From assembly GCA_007570785.1 (NCBI GenBank), contig ML664161.1:40726360-40790359 (forward strand): 64,000 nt of DNA, in the 5' to 3' direction. A model generated the notes under the pieces. It was not told where the DNA came from. It saw only the letters and a program-made list of their open reading frames with translations, and did not search any database. Below, one piece after another: positions 44,051 through 55,760 of the stretch; within the stretch, counting starts at the first letter, position 1, and every line of letters begins with the position of its first letter. The stretch is from Antilocapra americana (lineage: Eukaryota > Chordata > Mammalia > Artiodactyla > Antilocapridae). The position numbers and the translations under genes were made by a program.

Positions 44051-45761
44051 ACTGCTGATTTTATAGATCAGTTCAGAGGAAAATGCTGTCATTACCCAAC
44101 ATTATCATTATTACTACAATTTTACCCAGAGATAAAATATGCATTTCCACTTATTCATTTTTAATTCCATGGTGTAACTAAATAGACGTCTTTTTAACAT
44201 AATCCTTTCTTAATTTTCTTTATAACCTGTATAAATTCTTAGAGGAAACTACGCTGTTCATCTAACATGTTTTGCTTTTCAGTACTCATTCCATTTTCCT
44301 GGTGTCATTGTTTTCTCTTCTCTTCTCATTTAACTTTGGACATTTTGAAAGTCCACAGCAGAGAACTAATTCTTCCAAATGCTGGAGCCTAGCCTTTTAG
44401 CTATGGAGGGTGAATGACATAGTATTTGAATAATAGCTAATATTACAAACAGCCTAGAACAGCTGCTTCTCGCTGCGTTTTACTGGTGTACAGTCATTAC
44501 TAGTGCAGGATTGAGTGATTTGGGTGAAGTTTACTTAAGGATCACTGTCATTATATATTTATGAATAACAGCAAACACTATTTAGGCTAAGCCATTCCAT
44601 GAGAATTGACATGCTACATCAGGGACTGGGTGATAGAGTTCCTCGCCCTGTGTTTATGGCACTAACAATCTGTTTCATAAGCCAGCTTCTGCAAGCTAAT
44701 GATCACAGCCACTAACCATTCTATTCTCATTTTAATAAAAATTGCAAAGAGAGGAAAGAATAATAAAAGAAAAAAGGTGATGGATGTACTCTTGAGGCCA
44801 TCTGTAAACAAATAAAATCCATTTAACCGTATTTGGAGGAACAGCAGAAAAAATGTGCAAAGCTCTAGTAAGCAAGACGTTTCCATTTGTACTCATATGC
44901 TCCCCTGTATTCTAATCGCTTTCTTCCAAAAGAGGAGAAAAAAGGATACTCCTCATGCATTTTTTCTATGTTTGTTTCATTGGTGGTATGTTTTAATGGA
45001 GGTTACAATCAACTACAGCCTTCTGAAGCTATTCAAATAGACTGATGTTCTTTTCTATTACCCATTTGTTTTGTTATGGAGCAATTCTATTTAGGGTGGA
45101 AGGTACTCTGATTTTGTGGGGCACACAAAGGAACAAAGGACTAAGTTAAACTCTAGTCACTGACTAGACTATGCCACTTTATAAGGGTCAGGAGCCAACA
45201 TTCTATCTCCTCCCCCGACTGCATCATTTTCAATCTTATCTCTTGCTCTATGCCTGTTCTTTAATATCAAGTCTAGCATTCCCAACCTTGCCAGGTCAAT
45301 AAGTGACCTTAGTCATAGAAAAAGGGGAATGGGATTACTTTTGGGTATTTATTAGGAGTCTGATGTGTCTTCACCCTCTATTTTGTCTGCTAACCAGAGC
45401 CAGAGCTGGTTCAAAATCTGGCCACTTGTATTATCTGAATCACTCTGACATTGAATGTCACCTGCTGAAATGTTTTATTGGTGTGGCTTTAGGACATAGA
45501 TTGAGGAGGCTGAAGAGATAGGTTTCAAGCTGTGTCCCATCCAGCCACTCCTCCTTTCACTGATCTAGAAATCCACAGTGGTAGGGTTGGAGGGAAGTAG
45601 GGCCAGGACTACTGATAATGATACTCTAACACTACTTAAGAACAATAAAGATTCTAAGCCAGAGGGTAGTGGGCTTCTTGGTGCTTAATGTGGTGAGGCA
45701 TCATTTTTGAATGATGACTGCATGCTTGTGAGATGCTAGTTAGCATGAACTGGAATCTTTC
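44051..45761. other. Unique sequence; 44540-44790 looks enhancer-like
   Basis: No coding region was recognised. The sub-stretch 44540-44790 is free of known repeats and contains TATTTATGAATAACAGC, GCAAGCTAATGATCACAGCC and similar homeodomain-type words. It may be a conserved element, but that is inference. The remaining sequence is AT-rich and featureless. Confidence 0.4.
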
Positions 45762-45772
45762 ATGGGGTTTAT

Positions 45773-46509
45773 CAAGAGAACCTCTTGATAAAAGTGAAAG
45801 AGGAGAGTGTAAAAGTTGGCTTAAAACTCTACATTCAGGAAAACTAAGATCATGGCATCTGGTCCCATCACTTCCTGACAAATAGATGGGGAGACAGTGG
45901 AAACAGTGGCTGACTTTATTTTGGGGGGCTCCAAAATCACTGCAGATGGTGACTGCAGCCATGAAATTAAAAGATGCTTGCTCCTTGAAAGAAAAGTTAT
46001 GACCAACCTAGACAGCATATTAAAAAGCAGAGACATTACTTTGCCAACAAAGGTCCATCTAGTCAAGGCTATGGTTTTTCCAGTAGTCATGTATAGATGT
46101 GAGAGTTGGACTATAAAGAAAGCTGAATGCCGAAGAATTGATGCTTTTGAACGATGGTGTTGGAGAGACCCTTGAGAGTCCCTTAGACTGCAAGGAGATC
46201 CAACCAGTCCATCCAAAAGGAAATCAACCCTGAATATTCATTGGAAGGACTGATGTTGAAGCTGAAACTCCAATACTTTGGCCACCTGATGGGAAGAACT
46301 GACTCATTTGAAAAGACCCTGATGCTGGGAAAAATTGAAGGTGGGAGGATAAGGGGACAACAGAGGATAAGATGGTTAGATGGGATCACTGACTCAATGG
46401 ACATCAGTTTGAGTAAACTCCGGGAGTTGGTGACGGACAGGGAGGCCTGGCATGCTGCAGTCCATGGAGTTGCAAGGAGTTAGACATGACTGAGTGACTG
46501 AACTGACTG
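45773..46509 (+). mobile_element. BovB LINE, 3' end of about 740 bp with TSD
   Basis: A 5'-truncated sense BovB starts in the LMKVKEESEKVGLKL region of ORF2. Frame 45897-46175 (92 codons) reads GGSKITADGDCSHEIKR, NLDSILKSRDITLPTKVHLV and MYRCESWTIKKAECRRIDAF. After a frameshift near 46175 the tail reads [20 protein letters not shown]. The copy ends GACTGAACTGACTGA. An 11-bp perfect TSD, ATGGGGTTTAT, lies at 45762-45772 and 46510-46520. The YADD catalytic site lies upstream of the truncation point. Confidence 0.95.
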
Positions 46510-46521
46510 ATGGGGTTTATA

Positions 46522-46945
46522 GTTTCTAGGAATAAAGATGATATTGTACATTTAATTGAGAATTGGAGGAAAATATAGAAACATCACAAGGGCCAAGGAT
46601 GGATTCTCAGAATAACTTGGAATTTTCCAGTATTCTCTGCTCAGTGTATTAGTAAGCACTTGCAGTCTCATCAAAGAATGTGCCCGGGGAACAGACAGCT
46701 GTGTTTCTCTCACCTAGCAGAGCTGTGAGTCTGCTTGCTGGGGATCCTGTGGGCCCTACAACTGTCCTTCAGATATCAAATCCATTTCAGTAGCATAAAT
46801 AATGCAGAAATAAACCAGAGAACTAGAATTTCTGATTGTCTGTCTGGTGCTGTCCTGTCTACACCCATGATAAACTGTACAGAAATGAGACATTCAAGAA
46901 AATTTTACCAGTCCAGAGCAGAATCTAGAATAACAGTAGAGCTAT
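46522..46945. other. Unique sequence, nothing recognised
   Basis: No ORF or repeat family of note. Confidence 0.6.
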
Positions 46946-46946
46946 T

Positions 46947-47283
46947 GTTGTTCAGTGAGTAAGTCATGTCCAACTCTTTGCAACCCCATGCAGCACACCA
47001 GGCTCCTGTTTCCGCTATCTCCTGGAGCTTGCTCAAATTCATGACCATTGAGTCGGTGATGCTATCTAACTATCTCATCTTCTGCCACCCCCTTCTCCTG
47101 CCCTCAATCTTCCCCAGCATCGAGGTCTTTTCCAGTGAGTTGGCTCTTGGCGTCAGGTGGCCAAAGTATTGGAGCTTCAACTTCAGTGTGAGTCCTTTCA
47201 GTAAATATTTGGAGTTAATTTCCTTTAGGATTGATTGGTTTGATCTCCTTGCTGACCAAAGGACTCTCAAGAATCTTCTCTTG
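46947..47283 (-). mobile_element. BovB LINE, 3' end, antisense
   Basis: Antisense BovB terminus. The minus-strand frame 47070-47270 reads [19 protein letters not shown] and LQYFGHLTPRANSLEKTSML. It is 5'-truncated at the point reading GACTCTCAAGAATCTTCTC. No convincing TSD was found. Confidence 0.92.
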
Positions 47284-47794
47284 TAATAAACATGACTGTT
47301 TTGTTCTCCACACTGTCTAACTCTGGAAAAGTGTGCCTCAACTCTTTTGTTGTCAGATAGAAGGGGATTGGTAAGTAAATCTAATCATCCAGTCTCATTC
47401 CTGATTTCCTTTGCTCTTAGCATAGGGATGAAATTTCTTATTGGTTCAAAAGGGTAGTTGGCTTCTACCAACACCTCCAATCTCATCTCCTCCTGAATCT
47501 TCTTTTACTTTATAACTGTCATCTTCATCAGTCCCTTGTATCCATGTTACTTCCTGCCATCACAGGGCATTTTGATGTGACATAACCTCAACCTAGATTC
47601 CTTTCCTTTGCTTTTTTGTTGTCTGACACCCTTTAGATCTTGGGTTAATCATTAATTTCTTGGGAAAGCTCTTGGACCTCCCTAAACAGATCAAATAATA
47701 TAGATTTTTTTCAAAGAGAATGTATTTGTCTATAGTGGCACTTGTCACTGTTGCATTTTCACATTTATTTTTATGATTTGGTCCATATCTGTAT
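47284..47794. other. Unique sequence, nothing recognised
   Basis: Pyrimidine-rich and possibly part of the L2 copy that follows, but not demonstrably so. Confidence 0.5.
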
Positions 47795-47910
47795 TCCTCC
47801 ACTAGACTCTAAGCAGTTATGAAAAGAGAAAACTTACCTGCGTTGTTCATTCTATCCTCCCTAGTGCCTGCAGTGGTTCCTGACACATAGTGGGTGCCCT
47901 CTTTAACTCG
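47795..47910 (+). mobile_element. L2 LINE, 3' end
   Basis: CTCCACTAGACTCTAAGCAG, GTTGTTCATTCTATCCTCCC, TAGTGCCTGCAGTGGTTCCT and GACACATAGTGGGTGCCCTC follow the L2 terminal consensus. Confidence 0.65.
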
Positions 47911-48284
47911 TGTCTGTTCCCTTATCAAAAATGCTTAGAACCTTTGGGGAGCAGAAAGAACTCCTACAGAAATGGTTCCTTGGCCTGGTTCCAGAGAGAA
48001 TATAGGATATGGATACACTCTGCTGCCCTGAAAGTACACCACCAGCTGAACTGAATGAGAGATGCTGAATTCAGAAGTTGTGATACTGCACAAAAAGAAG
48101 CAATATAATCTAACAGTTGCCAAGATAGCACTTCAGAGTCATGAAGAAAAGAGCAACAATATAAACCTATCAAAGAATCTTAGGATGCTAAATCTTGGAG
48201 GATTGTTCAGTGTTGCTTAACAATAATAGATAGTGGGAGTTTTGCTGTGTGCTGTAGGAAGTTTAACTCAGTGTTCTGTGACAG
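47911..48284. other. Unique sequence, nothing recognised
   Basis: No feature recognised. Confidence 0.55.
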
Positions 48285-48432
48285 TCTAGATGGGTGGGAT
48301 GGGGTAGGAGATGGGAGGGAGATTCAAGAGAGAGGGGACATATGTATACCTGTGGCTGATTCGTGTTGATGTATGACAGAAACTAGCACAATATTGTAAA
48401 CCAATCATCCCCCAATAAATTCTATTTTTTTG
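48285..48432 (+). mobile_element. Ruminant L1 3' UTR fragment, sense
   Basis: GAGAGAGGGGACATATGTAT, ACCTGTGGCTGATTCGTGTT, GATGTATGACAGAAACTAGC and CAATATTGTAAACCAATCAT are the terminal L1_BT 3' UTR. The fragment is short and 5'-truncated and has no ORF sequence. Confidence 0.88.
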
Positions 48433-49021
48433 TGTGTGTGAGAAAGCAGAAGCCTAGCAGTAGGATATTAAAACTAAAATCCAAAGTTCCTTACCTATAA
48501 TGCATACTTTCTTGTCCACACCATTCTGCATCTAAAAAATAATTGCTCTCTGAGAAACTTGGACTTTCAGAAATAAATTGGGGGAGGGGGAAGTCAATGG
48601 CATTTATGTACTGTACAAAGATAATCTGTAGCCTTATTGTTTTTTTTTTCTTGCTATAGAAATGCAAAAAAAAAAAAAAAAAAGAAAGAAAAGACTGAGT
48701 ATTATCTCTGAAACATATTATGTGGAGAATGGCAGTATGGCAGTCACCCAAAAAAGCTTTTACTGTTTCTGGAGTGTTTGTTTGGATACATTAAAACTAT
48801 TTTTTTTAAATATAAAAGGCAGTCCCACTCCCTGCTCCCATTAAATGAGAGATGAAAAATGACAAGGATGGGAATTACAGATCAGACCCCCATTCCAGAA
48901 GTTAGCCAATCATCTAGTCGGGGATTCTCTGCACCGTATGGAAAGTTCTGCTTCTGTAGCTATTCCATATCAGAGAGTTAATTTCTGCCAAGATTCAGCA
49001 TACATATCCAAAGTGATGCTT
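48433..49021. other. Unique sequence with a poly(A) run
   Basis: An A-run at about 48666-48683 is not preceded by any recognisable retrocopy. The 48491-48751 and 48662-48844 frames are driven by the homopolymer. Confidence 0.55.
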
Positions 49022-49396
49022 TCAGATTATGGTGCTAGAGAAGACTCTTGAGAGTCTCTTGGACAGCAAGGAGATAAAACCAGTCAATCCTAAAGGAAAT
49101 CAACCCTGAATATTCTTTGGAAGGACTGATGCTGAAGCTGAAGCTCCAATATTTTGGCCACCTGATGTGAAGAGCCGACTCATTGGGAAAGAGCCGACTC
49201 ATTTCCTGATGTTGGGAAAGATCGAGGACAGGAGGAAAAGGGGGCAGCAGAAGGTGAGACAGTCGGATAGCATCACCGACTCAATGGACATGAATTTGAG
49301 CAAACTCCAGGAGATAGTGGAGAAGAGGAGCCTGGTGTGCTACAGTCCACGGGGTTGCAAAGAGATGGACACAACTTAGGACCAAACAACAACAAC
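49022..49396 (+). mobile_element. BovB LINE 3' end with Bov-tA-like terminus
   Basis: The BovB ORF2 tail (GAGAAGACTCTTGAGAGTCT, TGAATATTCTTTGGAAGGAC, CACCGACTCAATGGACATGA) ends with the Bov-tA-like GGACCAAACAACAACAAC. A 19-bp unit, GAGCCGACTCATTGGGAAA, is tandemly repeated at 49172-49190 and (partly) 49191-49204. It breaks the reading frame in the EKTLMLG region. Confidence 0.88.
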
Positions 49397-51319
49397 AAAT
49401 CTAAATGTAGTTCTTCAAGCTGTAGTGATTTGATGTCCAAAATTCTAAAGCTGTATTATTTCTATGTTAAAACCAGAAATTTCAACATTGAGCTTGATTA
49501 TAAATTGAAACACTTCAAAGGTCATCAAGAATGAATAAATAAATATTTAAATAATAGATAAGGAGAGAAAGATAAGGAAAAGTCAATCACCCAGGCTTCT
49601 ACAATAATAAGGCAACATCTGATATTGTGACTAGTGACTGTGCTATGAATATAATTTGAATGATTTGGGTCAATTCTTCACCCCCTGCCACCTGCCACAC
49701 ATCTTTGAGAAAAACTAGAAAGAAATACAATAGCATGATTCTTGTGATTGTTCTTTGCATTTCTTCATTTCTTTTATTAAGTTATTTTTATTACTAAAAA
49801 TTACTTTGAGTAAGTCACTTTATATGGCTAACTAAACTAGATAAAATTCCCCTCCCATATCACACTTTCCAGTGCAAACCTACTAATCAAATCTTGACAA
49901 TTTTCTTGTCAGCGAGCCCTCAGTTTAGCAAGATATTTACAGGGAAGGCCCCCAGAGAAAGCATTCAAATGTTCATCATAAATAACTCTTAACCAGAGGT
50001 AGATGTATTATCAGATTCATGATTCATAAGCTTCTCATTTTTATAAGCCCCTCCTAGCCCCTGGGAGGGATGCTGGTAATATCGTATTCCAACTACTGAA
50101 TTAATTTTCTTAAAGAGCCCCTCACCCCAGCGAGTAAGTTTTATGTTCCCAAAATTTAATTTTGACCCTGCTTTCACAAGAATAGCGAGTGTAGGAAACC
50201 CCATCTGGTGGTTACTCTTGGCCATTAACTTGAATCCTAGTGAATGAATGTTCTCTCTCACAGTTTTGACACATTCAGTCTTGCTACCCTGTGCAAGTCC
50301 CTGTCTGAGTGTTCTCTTGTGTTATCTATTAAGCACCACCCACAAATGGTCCAGTCAGTGATGGATTGCTCGGTAATTAGCTGATTTAAACTTACTCTTA
50401 TTTCCCCCCAATAGTTGATTCCTGTATATCGTTTTTTTTTTTTCCAGCAAAATGTTGACTCCTTATGTATGTTTACCTGTAAAAGTATGCCCCGCTTTAA
50501 TGGCTTTAGGCAGTAATATGCTGAATTTGCCACTGCTGCCTTCAATGGTATAGTTCTGAGGACAGTATCTCAGTCTGAAATGTTGTTGGTAAACTTGTTA
50601 CTCTCACAATTCGTAGTGGGTTTCCAGGAAACAACAACAAAAACTCAATTCCTGACCCCTAATGGTACGTCCTTTTATCTCTCTCATGTCCTCATTCTCT
50701 GTTTCTTTTGTCAAAACTCAAGAAGGGAGCAGTGAATGAGTAGAAGTTCTATATCCCATTGAATCTCTGACTCTGTTTCAGGTCAGCTTCAAAGGTGCCA
50801 TATCTCTAGGGAAACTTGAAAAGAATTCTCATAAGAAAAGCATTTTTTAAATGTTTTACAAAGACAGGCTTTCGTGTAAATGGCAAGTGACACCCAGAAG
50901 AGTCTCCAAAGTTTGATTCTTAAAATGAACTTGACATTGACCTGACACTGAATGATGAAAACAAAGCTAGTGAGACATTTTCTTGCCAGGGAGATGCCAC
51001 TGGCTTGGCGCAGCTTCTGATGAGAGACCACATTTAAGGGGGATGCTTCTGTCTATACTAACAGGGAGGACACAATGATTCATATTGCAGTGTAGCTGGT
51101 GGGAGCCATTCTCCCAAGGGAGCCACAGCTCTCTGTCCGAGGAGACAGAAATGAGAAGGATGAGTCTTTGGATTCATTCTTTCTTTTTCCCCCTAATTTG
51201 AAGGAGAAAGAACTTGACTTTTTTAAATTATTATTTTGAAACCTTCCTGCTAGGCATAGTTATTCTGCTATAGTAGCTCAACATAAGTGGATCTAATAGC
51301 AAAGCTATTTTCTGGTGGA
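49397..51319. other. Unique sequence, nothing recognised
   Basis: Short frames without recognisable products lie at 49989-50261, 50258-50545 and 50789-51031 (minus strand). No repeat was identified. Confidence 0.5.
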
Positions 51320-51560
51320 AGTACATGTTAAATCTTGAGCACCTACTGTTTGTCTCTGTGCGTGTAAAATCTCCATATTCTCCACGTGATTTCCATCTAA
51401 TCTCCATTTACTCTTCAGATTAACTCCACGATATGGATGTTGCCCTTTCTCATTTCTCCACTTGAAGAAACTGAAATTTCAGGAAGTTATGCAACTTATT
51501 TGAGACTTACCTGATAAGTGGTCGATCTGGGATCGAAACGTGACCCCAAGTACACATCTC
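51320..51560 (+). mobile_element. MIR SINE
   Basis: TTGAGCACCTACTGTTTGTC, CAGATTAACTCCACGATATG, CACTTGAAGAAACTGAAATT, GTTATGCAACTTATTTGAG and GATCTGGGATCGAAACGTGA follow the full MIR order, including the distal end. Confidence 0.75.
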
Positions 51561-52285
51561 ATGAGGCCACACGCGATCTGTCCTCTTCACTACCAGGCTA
51601 ACACTTACTTTCATGACATGACCATTGATAAAGTATTGGCTGTATTATGTCTACACCACACATGCAGAAACCAGTTAACAGAGGAGACTGTACAACCATG
51701 TAAAGCCCTTGAGAATATCATGCTAGAAGATTGAACATACCAAGTATTAGTGCCAGCGTTGGCACAGAGAGAGACTGGGTTTCATAATCACAGCTTCATA
51801 CACAAAGATTAAATCCATTTCTTGTTGTGGCCAGAATCTACCTTTGTTACTGAGAACTTCTGTTACCGCTAATGTCAGTAATTTATAGAGCTTCTTAAAG
51901 AAAAGGAGAGGAAAGGAAAGATGGGATGGTCTATCTAGATGCAAAATCAGAGGGGATTGTTGCAGGTATTGACCTGAAGGTATTGCACCAGTTTGTGACA
52001 CTAAATGCGAGTGTCTGGGAACAAAAGTAAGCCTATTAGGTTACATAATTAGATGCTGTAATGAATCCAGGAAAGACTGGTGTGAGCAAATTATGGCTGG
52101 CTCAGCAGATTTCTAGAAGGTGGTTGATTCCCAACACTTTCAGATTTTCAGTTGTGTCCTGAGCTATATTAATGAGCTATATTCTTAAATCTTGGAGCTG
52201 AGCAGATAAAAAACTCTAAAAGTTAGAAATGGATTCAGTATCTGCTTTCATGACTCGTGGTATAGCTCTTAACCTGTTGCAGACT
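51561..52285. other. Unique sequence, nothing recognised
   Basis: Short frames without recognisable products on both strands. Confidence 0.55.
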
Positions 52286-52345
52286 GGGTTTGAGAATGAA
52301 GATCAAAAATGTAATGGGTTTGAGAATGAGAGTTGAAAATATAAC
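52286..52345. repeat. Two-copy 30-bp tandem duplication
   Basis: The two units both begin GGGTTTGAGAATGA (52286 and 52316) and continue AGATCAAAAATGTAAT versus GAGTTGAAAATATAAC. They are diverged copies of one another. Confidence 0.85.
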
Positions 52346-54514
52346 AGTAGCTTCCTAACATAGGAAAATATTTTTTTTCTGTATGCATTTCTTCTCCAGC
52401 TTAATTTATATGATAAATTCCCTAAAATGCAGTAAATAATTTACAGTGTTAGTATCACAGCAACAGCAGGTCTGTGTGAGGTTGGCTGTCGATTTATATC
52501 TAAAATAAATGGCATCTTTCAGAAAGAAGGATGGATGTGGCAGGATGTGTGGTTCTATGTTCTCACTGTTGTCAGACTGTGCTTTTGTGCCAGCGTGTCT
52601 GTGTAAGCAAACTTGATCATACCTGCAGCTCTCCATGTGTCCATGCCAGGTATCTTCATGAAATTGTTTAAAAAGAGTACACACACCTACTCACATCTCA
52701 CAGAAATGCAGGAAGGACTTACACCAGTATAGTGTCCCCTAGGGTAGACCCTCTGTTTTAGCCTTTCCAGAAAATAAACCACTCTTTTTAGAGGGAGGAA
52801 GTGGGGAGGAGAGCATAGGGGAGGATCCGATATTTCCTAAATGTAATCAGGGTGAAAATTGGAAGATCTAGCTATTTACTCAACAGAATTTCAAAAACAC
52901 CCTCCTGTTTCAGTTCTGCTTTTACGTCACTTCAAGTGGTTCTGGACACGACAAAAATCTGATTTCTTGAAGGAAGGGGTTATTTCTACAAGGCAGTTTT
53001 GGTGTCCCTTAGAATTCTGCTCTTTTAGAGTTGGACCTTCTCAGCTCAGTTTACGTCAACTACCACCAGCTGTTTTGCTTTACCTTTCCCCAAAGTTTTA
53101 CTAAACTAATTGCCTCTTCTTTTTGTCCTTTATGTCTTTTATTCATTTTGTCAATTTAGTGAGGTTTTGGAAAGAAGCAGAGGTATTAATAATCTATGTT
53201 CAATTTGCGATCTCTAATCAGAATTGTGTTTTATTCTCTAGCTTGTATCTCTTCAGTCTCCATCTTTATTTGGGGACTCTGGTATGATACTATAGTATGA
53301 ATCTCCCTGAATTTTGATGCCAAGGGAGGGATAGTATAGACGAGTTTTTGGAAATGTATTCAGTTCCTCTCTGACCAGCTATGAAAAGAAATTGCAGATG
53401 AATTAAAAACTGCTGATTACCTTACCCTGCAAAAGACCAGAATTTCTGGGGCTAGACCTGGAACTAGGAATTATTTTTATCCTCAAAAATATATGTATCC
53501 TTTGTTACTAGGCTGGGGGTATGTTAGATCATTTTAAAAATGATTATTCTAATCCAGTTTATTGTCTGTGTCCTCCACTGGGAAGTATTGATGTCATTGC
53601 CTTGATCGTGAAGATAAGTAAATTCTATAGTGTACCTAAACCCTTTGTTTGTTATATAAGGAACACTTGTTGGTGAATTTAAGCACAGCTGATGCAAGAA
53701 AAATTAGACTTATAGAAATAATATAAACTAAAATTGCACTGTGATAGTTGAAAGTTTGAGATAGTTGAAAACTGACTCAGGAATAATATCTCAGGGGAAC
53801 ACTGAGAACTGCAAAAATTGACCCAAGAAAATTAGACATATGAGAAACAAATGGAACAAAATATAACTGAGACCATCTGAAACTGCACATAATAGCATTT
53901 TTATTGACTAAAAATTAATAGAAAAATAAAATATTCTTGACAAAATTTAGATCTGCAAAAAATGACTGAAAAATGGATTTGATGGAACTAATAACCACAT
54001 GCATACAAACACAAAAGCCCTACATGCAAAATGCTGACACTAATTAACGTATTTCAATATTAACAAAAGACCTTGATCTTTCAATTATTCATTGTACCGT
54101 TTACACAGAAAAAGCATTGGTAACAATAAAGACGGTTTTAGCAAAGTGAGCATGAAAAAAAAGATGTAAAAAGTGTAAAGGCATTATATAGAATATTGAT
54201 CAAAGAATGAAATTGGTAATTGGAGTTTTGTTCAGAAAATACTATCTCTTCAAAAAGTCAATACTGTTCATAAAATCTTGATTAAAATATTTGTATGTGT
54301 TTCAAGAATTTAAACATTCTTTCTGTCAAAATCTGACTTGTCCTTAACTCATTTTCAAGCTGGTGTTTATGGCTAGAAAAATTGTTTTCTATGAATAATG
54401 CCATATGAATACACAGATAGAAAAGTACAAGAGTGTATAGTCTGTGGATAGAGAATGTTGCCTGCTATTCTGGTAAACAGTAAATGCTGCCATCAAGCCG
54501 TCAGCCACATAATT
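52346..54514. other. Unique AT-rich sequence, nothing recognised
   Basis: Contains short frames (52406-52684 minus; 52859-53104 plus) with no recognisable product and a 17-bp near-repeat GATAGTTGAAA at 53743 and 53760. From 53650 it is very AT-rich. Confidence 0.5.
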
Positions 54515-54885
54515 GCCTGAGGGGAATTCAGGATGGAGGGAAAGCAGGATACTAGCCCTAGATAGTTAAGATGCATATCATAAGAAAAACTTCAATGAGC
54601 CCAGACCCTCAGACCCTCCCACACATCGAAAGGCTGCTGCTGCAAGGTCATTAACTTGAGATGTCTGTTTTTTTGTGATTAGCAGTAACCTTTTGGTGTT
54701 CAACTACATGTTTTTGTTGTTCTTGTTTTATCAGCAAACCTCCTACATAACCTAGCTTCTTCCTTACCTCTTTGGAATAGTTCTCAGAGCTGTCTAATAG
54801 ACTGTCTCCCAGAGTAAGCTCCCTGAATAAAAACCTACAATTTTTAGGTTCTGTGTTTTTTTTTTTTTTTTTTTTCAGTTCACAG
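54515..54885 (+). mobile_element. Endogenous-retrovirus-type solo LTR (ruminant ERV, probable)
   Basis: The order fits an LTR. It starts TGAGGGGAATTCAGGATGG near 54519, then AAAGCAGGATACTAGCCCTA, CATTAACTTGAGATGTCTG, AGCAGTAACCTTTTGGTGTT, a late TCAGAGCTGTCTAATAGACT with GTCTCCCAGAGTAAGCTCC, a poly(A) signal region CTGAATAAAAACC, and a T-run before CAGTTCACA. No internal viral coding sequence is present, and I found no TSD. The family looks like a bovine BTLTR-type element, but the name is uncertain. Confidence 0.55.
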
Positions 54886-55554
54886 GTCTGACTGAGTACA
54901 TGACATTGAAATTCACTATAAGCTAGAAATTCTGCTAAATTGAACCAGGATCCTGGCTTTCCCAGTTCTCTGATCTAAGACTGAGGCAGATATAGCTGGG
55001 AGAGTATTTTGCATATTAATAGTATATCAGATGGGTTTGTTGAATTATGTTTTACTGAACATAACCTCAAAAGGATATGCTCAATCCTTGAGCATAATTT
55101 GCTTATAGCCCAGATCATTATCTGTTTCTTGACATGTTTGTATGTTCCCCAGTTCTAAGGACTTTCTACTTTCAACCTATGCTGATCTCCTCCCCTGGCA
55201 ATCTGACTTGCAGATGCCTCTTGACTCCTGGCAGATTCTTAGAGCAGAAGCATTATGTCCCCTTTTAATTCCAAGTTAACTTCTGCATTCTCTTTCTGTA
55301 ACAAATCTGCCTTGAGTCTTGTTCTATCTTTTATCTCTTTTCTGTCAATCAGTCCTTGTATAGTATTCAACTTAGTGCTAGATACAAGATAAGTTAAGAA
55401 TTACATGCAAATGTATGATAAAAAATAAATTATAAATCTGTACATAAAAGCAATACCATAGTTCTAAGGGGATATTAGGAGGTGGAATTTGTCAGAGCAG
55501 TCATGGTGAGATGTATGGTCTTTGTTCAAGAAAGACTTCCATGAGACGTCTGTG
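54886..55554. other. Unique sequence, nothing recognised
   Basis: No ORF or repeat family was recognised. Confidence 0.55.
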
Positions 55555-55760
55555 TTGTTGTTGTTTAGTCACTAAGTTGTGTCTGTCTCTTTGTGACCCC
55601 ATAGACTGTAGTTGCCCAGGCTACTCTAGCCGTAGAATTTCCCAGGCAAAAATACTGGAAGAGTTGCCATTTCCCTCTGCAGGGATCTTCCCAACCCAGA
55701 GATCAAACCCACATCTCTGACAGGCAGTTTCTTTACCTCTGAGCCACCGAGGAAGCTCCA
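55555..55760 (-). mobile_element. Bov-tA SINE, antisense
   Basis: It reads TTGTTTAGTCACTAAGTTGT, GCCCAGGCTACTCTAGCCG, AAATACTGGAAGAGTTGCC, CAACCCAGAGATCAAACCC and a tRNA head ending AGCCACCGAGGAAGCTCC. A degenerate TSD (GTCTGTGTTG versus GACTGTGTTG) flanks it. Confidence 0.92.

Noticed and set aside
45821..46216. 131-residue minus-strand open frame
   Set aside because: It is antisense to BovB ORF2, which reads properly on the plus strand here.
48664..48690. Poly(A) run suggesting a processed pseudogene
   Set aside because: No recognisable mRNA-like sequence precedes it and no flanking direct repeats were found.
53743..53775. 17-bp near-tandem repeat GATAGTTGAAA
   Set aside because: Too short and AT-rich to stand out from chance.
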